Notes under the pieces: generated by a model | Database searches by the model: none | What the model saw: only the letters and a program-made list of their open reading frames with translations | What the model was told of the DNA's origin: nothing | Program-made: the position numbers and the translations under genes | Assembly (NCBI GenBank): GCA_021813195.1 | Contig: JAKALI010000083.1 | Location: 1 to 10,518 of the forward strand | Length of the DNA: 10,518 nt | Source of the DNA: Pseudomonadota bacterium | GTDB taxonomy: Bacteria > Pseudomonadota > Alphaproteobacteria > Rhizobiales > Hyphomicrobiaceae | Reading direction: 5' to 3' | Part shown: positions 5,042-10,518 of the stretch, piece after piece | Numbering within the stretch: the stretch's first letter is position 1 | How the letters are laid out: every line of letters begins with the position of its first letter

Positions 5042-6665
5042 GGGCTGTCTCCTGATCGGTGTCGGCCGCTACGTCGTCCGCCGCGTCCGTGAACAAGCCG
5101 GGGAAGCCTTTCTTCTCGCTGCGCAGCAGTCCCTCGAAGCGACGGCGCGCGCGGGCCTCGGCGCGCGGCCGGTGGATCGAGCGGCATGGAATGTCGGCGA
5201 GAGCTTCCTCGAGCAGGCGCCGCGCGGTCTCGATCAAAGGCAGCAGGAACGCTCGACGTGCCTCTTCAACGTCGGCCGGCTTGCCGGTCTGCTCGGCCTC
5301 GAAGCGCGCCCAAAGTGCGGGAAAAAACGCGCGGTCGGCCACCGCATTGAGCCGGTCGTGGTAGGGTTGAGTGTGCGCGTAATTGTCTCTTGTGATCTTC
5401 TCCGCGTCGCCGCCGGCAACGGCGAGCACCAACGCGTCGCGAAGCACACCGTCGAGCTTCTCGATTTCCTTGATGATGGCTTGCGCAAGCTCGTGTAGTT
5501 CCTGGCGTCTGGCGCCAAGCGATTGTGCCTCAAGTCCCTTGAGTGGCAGGGCGCGCGACTGGAAGCCGCCGGTTTTGGCGTTTCCGCGCGCGATGGCTGC
5601 GAGCACGAGAAGCCAATTTGCAACCTCGTTCGTCTCGCTCTCGCCGAGTTCGGCGAGCAACGGCAACTGCCAGTCATCCGAGAACAGCAGCTCGACGACC
5701 CGCTTGTAGTGGAAGCGGCCCTCATCACCGATCGTGAGGGCTTTGGCGTCGGTGCGATGGGTGGGCGCCCAAGGATCACCCAGAACGCCCTTGAGGCGCT
5801 TCGCACTAATCCGCTCGGCCGAGGAATTGCCGACTGCGGCCGCGATCATACGGCCAGCGCCGTCAAGCCCGAGCCGCACGCGCCGGCACACTTCGATGAA
5901 CAGAATATCCAGCTCATCGAGCCCCAGTTGCTCGCCTTCCGGCCACGGAGCCGTCCAGGTCAACGCGTGGGTGCTTGAGTACCCGACCGGTGTTTTATGC
6001 AGCAGTGCATCGCGGCGAACGAGAAGCTGCGTGATATCCCGCTTCAGCCAGGGACCGGGTCGGAGCGCGACATCCGATGCCGTCGTCAGAAGCGGAGCCA
6101 GCCCCATCAGCACGCGGCTCGATGAGCCCCCGTTCATGCGCGCGATGCCGTAATTCTTTGGGCCGCCATACCCCTCCATCGTCTGCAAACTGACGAGGGC
6201 AAAGAGCCAGTCGTCGAGCTCGGCTTCTGCAGCGATGGACTGCTTGAGGTCGTGGTTGCGCGAGGTGATGAGCATGTCCAACGCGTCGGGCGTTGCGGCG
6301 CGCTTCTCGAGCGTGACGCCCTCCGGCACCGGCGGCTGAAGGAGCGCGGGCTTTTTCCAGTCGTCGACAACGAGGCACCAGGGCTCGTCCTCGGGAAATT
6401 CAGATCGTGTCAGAGCGCCAATGATGCGCTCCCACTCCGCTGCCGTCTGCGGCGGCTCGCTGAGACCCGCGCGATGGGCCGCGATGGCCCCGAGCTGGGC
6501 GAGGAACATGTGCCAGGCGGGCCATTGATGCGCACGCAGCGGCGGAAAGCTCTCGACCCGATCAGCCATCAACGCCGCAAACACCTCGGCTAGAGAGGCC
6601 CGCTCCACCCCTTGTCCGTTTTCAAACCTAATCAGCTTGTCCTTGAGCAGATTGTGCGAGGCCAT
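5031..6665 (-). CDS. cse1: Cse1 / CasA / Cas8e, large Cascade subunit (PAM recognition)
   Basis: Cse1 recognises the PAM, starts target unwinding and recruits Cas3 to Cascade. The 544 residues fit the family (about 500-560). The N-terminus HNLLKDKLI (4-12) corresponds to the family FNLL-x-x-x-WI opening, so the upstream ATG is correct despite a 38-nt overlap with cas3. Other landmarks are FPPLRAHQWPAWHMFLAQLG (40-59), the glycine-rich segment EGYGGPKNYGIARMNGG (164-180) containing the loop region used for PAM contact in relatives, and SRVLMGLAPLL (183-193). The C-terminal four-helix bundle includes YHDRLNAVADRAFFPALW (435-452) and CRSIHRPRAEARARRRFEGL (494-513). The extreme C-terminus is acidic. 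A purine-rich GGGGGA stretch lies 5 nt before the ATG. Confidence 0.95.
   Translation of the reverse strand: MASHNLLKDKLIRFENGQGVERASLAEVFAALMADRVESFPPLRAHQWPAWHMFLAQLGAIAAHRAGLSEPPQTAAEWERIIGALTRSEFPEDEPWCLVVDDWKKPALLQPPVPEGVTLEKRAATPDALDMLITSRNHDLKQSIAAEAELDDWLFALVSLQTMEGYGGPKNYGIARMNGGSSSRVLMGLAPLLTTASDVALRPGPWLKRDITQLLVRRDALLHKTPVGYSSTHALTWTAPWPEGEQLGLDELDILFIEVCRRVRLGLDGAGRMIAAAVGNSSAERISAKRLKGVLGDPWAPTHRTDAKALTIGDEGRFHYKRVVELLFSDDWQLPLLAELGESETNEVANWLLVLAAIARGNAKTGGFQSRALPLKGLEAQSLGARRQELHELAQAIIKEIEKLDGVLRDALVLAVAGGDAEKITRDNYAHTQPYHDRLNAVADRAFFPALWARFEAEQTGKPADVEEARRAFLLPLIETARRLLEEALADIPCRSIHRPRAEARARRRFEGLLRSEKKGFPGLFTDAADDVAADTDQETAHAE
5048..5053 (-). promoter_or_regulatory. Ribosome binding site for cse2
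   Basis: The minus strand reads AGGAGA, 6 nt before the cse2 ATG at 5041. It lies inside the end of cse1 and decides this start over any downstream ATG. Confidence 0.65.
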
Positions 6666-9306
6666 CGCCGTCCCCCAGGCGCGTTAGTCCGAACCGATCG
6701 TAATGGAACCGTACGCCGTCCACAGTGACTATCACGGCCTCGCCGTTGCTTGAATGTTCCACCTCTGCCTCGTCCACAGACAAATCGCGACACCACCGTC
6801 CCGGCAGCACCAGCTCCGTCACCTTTTCGCCGATCGGGCCGATGGGATGGGGCTCGGGAAGCTCGATGCGCACGTGGTCCTCGCCAAGCCGGGTGCGGAT
6901 GCGCTCCTCGGCTCCGTCGGGGAAACTCAACGAACTGAACGGCTTCGTCCGGTCGATCAGCACGCCTTGTGCTGCAAGGCGGGCTCCAATTTCGCTGCCG
7001 ACGACATCATCCCTGTACTTCGACCATTCAGGGCCGAGTTCGCGATGGAGGGCCTCGATCGCCTCGGCTTGCGTAGCGCTCTCAACAAGCAGCCGGTTCA
7101 TCTCCGGAATGGTCCAAACGGTATGACGCTCTACAAGACGCCGCGTCAGCTCCAGGATCGACAAGTCGCGATAAATGCCTTGGTATCCGCCCGCCGTTTT
7201 CCAGGCGCCGAGACCATTCTCGAACTTCGGCGCAAGCAGCGGCGCAAGTCCCGCCTCAGGCGCGAGCACCACACACCGCGGCTCCTCGAACCCGCGCGGT
7301 CGCGCCAGCCGGTGGCGATGCAGGCGGCCAATACGTTGCAACAGAACGTCAACAGGACAGAGATCGGTGATGAGGAAGTCGGCGTCGATATCAAGACTCT
7401 GTTCCAGGGTCTGCGTGCCGATGACGATTCGCCCCTCCGTCGCACGGTGCTTGTTCGTGCTCAGCGCGGCTTCGACGGCGGCATCGAGACGTTGGCGATC
7501 CGCGGGCGCAAACCGACTGTGGTGGAGTGTCGGGACCTCGCCCACGCGCAGCAGCAGGCGCTCGTCGCCTGGCTGGAGCTTGGCTTCTACGGCCTTGAGC
7601 GTTTCGATCGCGCGGTCGACGGTATTGCGGATCACCAGCACGCGCGCGCCTTGCCGAGCTGAGGCGAGTGCGCGCTCCGCGGCGACCTCCGGGGCCATGC
7701 TCGCAACGAGCTCCATCGCCACGCGCTTCTGCGGTAGAGACTTGACCTCGTCCGCCACTGGCGGATCGGAATTCGACACCGGCGCGCGCGGCGTAGGCTC
7801 CTTCGATGTCCACACGGCCGGGTAGGGAACCTTGATGGCGTCATCGAGGGTTGGCGCAGCGTGCTTGAGCCAGTTGGCTCGCGCGGTCGAGCCGAGTGTC
7901 GCCGACATCAACAGCGCGTAGCCGCCGACCGCGACATGACTGTCGAGCAGCCGCTTCAAAACTGCTGTCATGTAGGCATCGCTGGCGTGCACCTCGTCGA
8001 TCACAAGCAGGCTCCGTGAGAGACTGCTCGCCCGCAAATGTGCATGCTTGACAGTCAGCGCGCCGAGCATGGCCTGGTCGACAGTGCCAACCGCAATCTG
8101 CGCCGCGAGATAGCGCTTCGCGTGTTCGGCCGCCCAGCGGCCGGCGAGCTTGTCCGCATTCGTGGCGCCGGCGTCATCCCAAAGCACACCCCAATGCGGC
8201 AGTGCCGTCCCGCTCACTTCGCCCGCGCGGAGGTAGCCCGGCACAGCCAGTACCGGCTCAGGGGAGGCGTCACCGAAAACCCGCTTCGCGGCCCCGACGA
8301 CCCGGCCTTGCAGTTGCGCCGCTGCCGCGCGCGTTGGAACCGCAAAGTAAAGGCCATCGACGCGACCCGCTTCGAACAGGCGCATGTAGTGCCAGAGCGC
8401 GGCTTCCGTCTTGCCCGAGCCCGTTTCCGCTTCGAGGATCACGATCTGCGCGTCGAGGTCCGTTGTACCGATCAGGCTCTGATGGGGATTTGGCTCGGGA
8501 AACGTCGTCAGCTCCGCGAACGAAATCGGGGATTTCCTTGCGCTCCGCTGGCGTGCCGCATCGAGCCCAGCCTCCGCACACGCTTTTTCAGCTCGTTCAT
8601 GTGCCCGATCGATGTAGCGGTCATCAAGGCGCTCGACGTAGGGGAACCATTGGGTCGATGAGCCGAGCCAGTCGGCGAGGGTCGCGAGCCCACACACCAG
8701 GTGCTCGAAGGCGGCTTTCTGCGGAAAATTCGTTGCCCCACTCTCGAACGCGTGCGGGAACCACTTGCGCATCGCGGTGCCAAACGTTTCGGCCGCGACG
8801 ATAGGGTCATAGGGCTTTCGCTTGGACCAGCCGACCTTCGCATCGTGGAAGTTGAACGGCGACGCATCGGCTGGGCGGCCGTGATGGGAGATGACGGCCC
8901 GCAAAAGATTGGGCGTTACGCCCCATTGATTTAGCGCCGTGACGTGCAGGCGCTGAGCGACCGGCAAATTTTCGCCCGCCGATACTGCAAGAAATATCTC
9001 CAAGCCTTCTCGGACATGGCCCCGCGGCGCAACACCCCAATTCTCGTTCGGCCACCCACGCACTTGAAAGCCGGGGTGGAGCTTGCCGACATCATGAAGA
9101 AAGACGAGCGCGGTGAGCCGCTCAATTTCGAGATCCGTGATGGGACCTCCCATCGCTCGACTAAGCCGCTCTCTGATCACGGGCAATGTTAAAAGCCGAC
9201 TGAAACAGGCGGCCACATCCGCGCAATGATGTGCGAGATGATGGCGAGTCCCGGTTGCAGCTTCGAATTTTCCCCACGGTTGGATCAAGGCCACGTCAAA
9301 ACCCAT
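6628..9306 (-). CDS. cas3: Cas3, HD nuclease-helicase of type I-E
   Basis: Cas3 is recruited by Cascade to bound targets and degrades DNA with an N-terminal HD nuclease powered by an SF2 helicase. HD-domain residues seen are H27 in HHCADVA, H71-D72 in FLHDVGKLHPGFQ, H141-H142 in VISHHGRP and D212 in ADWLGSSTQWFPY. Helicase motifs are Walker A AETGSGKT (293-300), the DEVH box (437-440), SAT (468-470), IGTQTLEQSLDID (629-641) and QRIGRLHRH (657-665). A C-terminal accessory domain follows. The 892 residues are normal for full-length, unsplit Cas3. It is the first gene of the operon. Its stop lies 38 nt inside cse1 in another frame, so it is cotranscribed with Cascade. No clear Shine-Dalgarno precedes the ATG. 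All checked catalytic motifs are intact. Confidence 0.96.
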   Translation of the reverse strand: MGFDVALIQPWGKFEAATGTRHHLAHHCADVAACFSRLLTLPVIRERLSRAMGGPITDLEIERLTALVFLHDVGKLHPGFQVRGWPNENWGVAPRGHVREGLEIFLAVSAGENLPVAQRLHVTALNQWGVTPNLLRAVISHHGRPADASPFNFHDAKVGWSKRKPYDPIVAAETFGTAMRKWFPHAFESGATNFPQKAAFEHLVCGLATLADWLGSSTQWFPYVERLDDRYIDRAHERAEKACAEAGLDAARQRSARKSPISFAELTTFPEPNPHQSLIGTTDLDAQIVILEAETGSGKTEAALWHYMRLFEAGRVDGLYFAVPTRAAAAQLQGRVVGAAKRVFGDASPEPVLAVPGYLRAGEVSGTALPHWGVLWDDAGATNADKLAGRWAAEHAKRYLAAQIAVGTVDQAMLGALTVKHAHLRASSLSRSLLVIDEVHASDAYMTAVLKRLLDSHVAVGGYALLMSATLGSTARANWLKHAAPTLDDAIKVPYPAVWTSKEPTPRAPVSNSDPPVADEVKSLPQKRVAMELVASMAPEVAAERALASARQGARVLVIRNTVDRAIETLKAVEAKLQPGDERLLLRVGEVPTLHHSRFAPADRQRLDAAVEAALSTNKHRATEGRIVIGTQTLEQSLDIDADFLITDLCPVDVLLQRIGRLHRHRLARPRGFEEPRCVVLAPEAGLAPLLAPKFENGLGAWKTAGGYQGIYRDLSILELTRRLVERHTVWTIPEMNRLLVESATQAEAIEALHRELGPEWSKYRDDVVGSEIGARLAAQGVLIDRTKPFSSLSFPDGAEERIRTRLGEDHVRIELPEPHPIGPIGEKVTELVLPGRWCRDLSVDEAEVEHSSNGEAVIVTVDGVRFHYDRFGLTRLGDGDGLAQSAQGQAD

Positions 9307-9363
9307 TTTGACTCAGTCCGACTAAATCGCTCGGATCCACGCCCCAATGACCGCATCCTAATC

Positions 9364-9377
9364 GGTGGGGCCCCACC
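9364..9377. promoter_or_regulatory. 14-bp perfect palindrome upstream of cas3
   Basis: The sequence is GGTGGGGCCCCACC, perfectly self-complementary, and it starts 58 nt upstream of the cas3 ATG. A palindrome at this distance could be an operator for a dimeric regulator or a hairpin in the 5' untranslated region. No regulator gene is visible in the window. Role is inference. Confidence 0.4.
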
Positions 9378-9400
9378 CTGGATGTTTGTCCTTCACCACC

Positions 9401-9420
9401 CAGACAACCTAACAGACAAC
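9401..9420. repeat. 8-bp tandem direct repeat upstream of cas3
   Basis: CAGACAAC occurs at 9401-9408 and again at 9413-9420, a 12-bp period, about one helical turn. Paired direct repeats upstream of a first gene can be transcription-factor sites. It is short enough that chance cannot be excluded. Confidence 0.35.
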
Positions 9421-9610
9421 TCTTGAAATTAAGAATCCCAAGGCAAGCTGAGTGCCTGCGAACCACTGCATAATTCTTTCAAAATGAACAGATATCCGCG
9501 ACAACGTCTCAATCGGAAAAAATTGTGCTTTTCGCCCGAAGAGGAAACGAAATTCGACGGCGACTTGCGGCAGTTAAAGTATTGTTGGTAGACTTGCGCC
9601 CGATTGCGCC

Positions 9611-9719
9611 TGTGTCTTAGCCCCCTAAAACTGGGCCATGATATTGCGACCCCTGAGAGGAGTGAACGATAGCTCGAAAGCGGCATTCCGACGAGGATAT
9701 TCTGAAGCTGTTGCGCGAG
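9611..9719 (+). mobile_element. Left end of an IS3-family element, interrupted by another IS
   Basis: Starting with TGTGTCTTAGCCCCC, a TG-initiated, C-rich end typical of IS3-family termini, the segment leads into a ribosome-binding-like GAGAGGAG. It then reads through 17 codons resembling the start of an IS3-family orfA. It ends abruptly at 9719, where the terminus of an oppositely oriented IS begins. The exact left boundary (9611 or 9613) is inferred from sequence style, not from a target duplication. The remainder of this element should lie beyond the right edge of the window. Confidence 0.55.
9669..9719 (+). pseudogene. IS3-family transposase orfA, 5' fragment
   Basis: The plus-strand frame reads IARKRHSDEDILKLLRE. 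It resembles the N-terminus of IS3-family OrfA, the helix-turn-helix DNA-binding subunit, whose relatives I recall beginning M-A-R-K-R-H-S-D-E-D. The expected ATG is ATA here. An in-frame TGA lies at 9663-9665, so there is no upstream start. After codon 17 the frame enters the inserted IS and stops at 9750-9752. It is therefore non-functional here. The family match is from memory of IS3 proteins and rests on 17 residues. Confidence 0.55.
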
Positions 9720-9748
9720 TGGTCTGCCCCTCATCGCGAGACCAGGGA
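9720..9748. repeat. IS terminus with internal 6-bp inverted repeat
   Basis: These bases lie between the transposase stop codon and the presumed IS end. TGGTCT at 9720-9725 and AGACCA at 9739-9744 are perfect inverse complements separated by 13 nt, so the extreme end could form a small hairpin. The terminal inverted repeat itself cannot be verified because the other IS end is outside the window. Confidence 0.45.
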
Positions 9749-10518
9749 TTAAGTTAGAACCCGGCCGCTTGTAGCCAGCATTTGGGCTGGCCGAAGCGGA
9801 GCGTAGGCGAGACCAGATGCTGGCGGCAAGATCGTTTCTGGGGCCGGCGGACGATAGCCGAGCGAGGAGTGAGGCCTGATCGCATTGTAATGGCGCCGCC
9901 AGCGCTCGATGAGCACCTGAGCCTCGTAGAGTGTCGAGAACTGCTCGCATTCGAGCAGCTCGTCCCGGAGCTTGGAGTTGAAGCTCTCGCAATAGCCGTT
10001 CTCCCATGGTGATCCAGGCTCGATGTAGAGCGTCTTGACGCCGAGCCGGATGAGCAAGGTCCGCACATTCCTGGCGACGAACTCGGGGCCATTGTCAGAA
10101 CGAATGTGCTCGGGCGGGCCGTGCCGGCTCATAAGGTCCGTCAGACAGTGGAGAACGTCGTCAGATCGGAGACGCCGAGCAACCACGATCGCCAAGCAGC
10201 GCCGCGTGAACTCATCGATCACGGTGAGCATTCGAATAGGCCGCCCATCCTGGGTGCGATCCTGGACGAAGTCATAGGACCAGACATGATTGGGCCGCTC
10301 GGGTCTGAGACGGATGCACGATCCGTCATTGAGCCATAGACGGCCGCGTTTGGGTTGCTTCTTTGGCACTTTCAGCCCTTCCCGGCGCCAGATCCGATAG
10401 ACGCGCTTGACGCTGACGCGCCAGCCCTCGTCGACGAGAAGCTGGCGCACACGCCGGTAGCCATAGCGACCGTACTTCTTGGCCAGTCGCACGATGGCTT
10501 CGGTCAGCGCGGCCTCGT
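9749..10518 (-). CDS. IS3-family transposase OrfB, DDE domain (5' end off window)
   Basis: OrfB supplies the catalytic integrase-like domain of IS3-family transposase, usually made as an OrfAB frameshift fusion. The open frame continues without a stop to the window edge; upstream residues EAALTEAIVRLAKKYGRYGYRR are typical of the family, so the GTG at 10492 is not the true start. Counting from that GTG, the catalytic triad is D74 (WSYDFVQD), D133 (RSDNGPEF) and E169 (NGYCESFNSKL), with the DD(35)E spacing of the family. An HTH_21-like N-terminal region and the C-terminal YNAIRPHSSLGYRPP motif are present. No disruption is seen in the visible part. It reads toward cas3 and stops 443 nt before the cas3 start, so read-through transcription into the cas operon is possible. 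Confidence 0.92.
   Translation of the reverse strand, partial: EAALTEAIVRLAKKYGRYGYRRVRQLLVDEGWRVSVKRVYRIWRREGLKVPKKQPKRGRLWLNDGSCIRLRPERPNHVWSYDFVQDRTQDGRPIRMLTVIDEFTRRCLAIVVARRLRSDDVLHCLTDLMSRHGPPEHIRSDNGPEFVARNVRTLLIRLGVKTLYIEPGSPWENGYCESFNSKLRDELLECEQFSTLYEAQVLIERWRRHYNAIRPHSSLGYRPPAPETILPPASGLAYAPLRPAQMLATSGRVLT

Larger units (their letters stand above)
9307..9610. other. Gene-free region upstream of the cas operon
   Basis: These roughly 300 bases separate cas3 from the IS remnant. The part from about 9420 to 9600 is visibly richer in A and T than the genes. I find no convincing ORF on either strand; the open frame crossing from the transposase side is a shadow. The cas operon promoter must lie here or further right, but I cannot identify a well-spaced -35/-10 pair. 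A palindrome and a direct repeat, listed separately, are the only ordered elements I see. Confidence 0.7.
9720..10518 (-). mobile_element. IS3-family insertion sequence, 3' end (runs off window)
   Basis: This is an IS3-family element on the minus strand. It is represented by most of orfB and a terminus beginning TGGTCTGCCCC at 9720. It is inserted in opposite orientation into the orfA of another IS3-type element. A full element would be about 1.2-1.3 kb, so its orfA and other terminus lie outside the window. IS3-family elements usually duplicate 3-4 bp of target; the second copy cannot be seen here. Confidence 0.75.

Noticed and set aside
6754..7662. Plus-strand open frame (302 codons) opposite cas3
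   Set aside because: It lies fully within cas3 helicase coding sequence on the other strand and has no domain or ribosome site.
9441..9460. Possible hairpin AGGCA/TGCCT upstream of cas3
   Set aside because: The stem is only 5 bp with a 7-nt loop and no T-run. It is too weak to call a terminator or regulatory hairpin.
9429..10007. Minus-strand open frame (192 codons) overlapping the IS end and intergenic DNA
   Set aside because: It runs in a different frame from the DDE transposase and across an IS junction, and has no family features.

Overview
The window is a nearly complete type I-E CRISPR-Cas locus on the minus strand, followed on its promoter side by nested IS3-family insertion sequences. 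Base composition is high-GC. The protein style, the GC-rich I-E repeat and an IS3 transposase of a kind common in Rhizobiales and relatives suggest a proteobacterium, most likely an alphaproteobacterium. That placement is inference; no rRNA or housekeeping gene confirms it.

Layout, low to high coordinate (the operon reads right to left): 1-123 is the leader-proximal end of a CRISPR array, with two complete 29-nt repeats, two complete 32-nt spacers and the last base of a third repeat at the window edge. 124-171 is a 48-nt AT-richer leader with an IHF-like site. 172-477 is cas2, 481-1461 cas1, 1467-2303 cas6e, 2314-3129 cas5e, 3126-4394 cas7e, 4391-5041 cse2, 5031-6665 cse1 and 6628-9306 cas3. 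9307-9610 is a gene-free upstream region carrying a 14-bp palindrome and an 8-bp tandem direct repeat. 9611-9719 is the left end of one IS3-family element with the first codons of its orfA. 9720-10518 is the 3' end of a second IS3-family element, oppositely oriented and inserted into that orfA; its orfB runs off the window.

How it works together: all eight cas genes overlap or are separated by at most 10 nt, so they form one transcription and translation unit of about 9.1 kb reading toward the array. Cas1 and Cas2 form the spacer-integration complex acting at the leader-repeat junction. Cas6e cuts the array transcript at the repeat hairpin. Cse1, Cse2, Cas7, Cas5 and Cas6e assemble on the crRNA as Cascade, and Cas3 (HD nuclease plus helicase) degrades targets. 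Every catalytic motif I checked is present, so the system looks functional as read.

I did not find a new system hidden here: no extra gene sits inside the operon. Unusual details are the very short leader, two repeats that differ in the crRNA 5' handle, a Lys/Gly-rich insertion in Cas7, a long Cas6e with an Arg-rich insertion, and the nested IS junction next to the operon promoter region.
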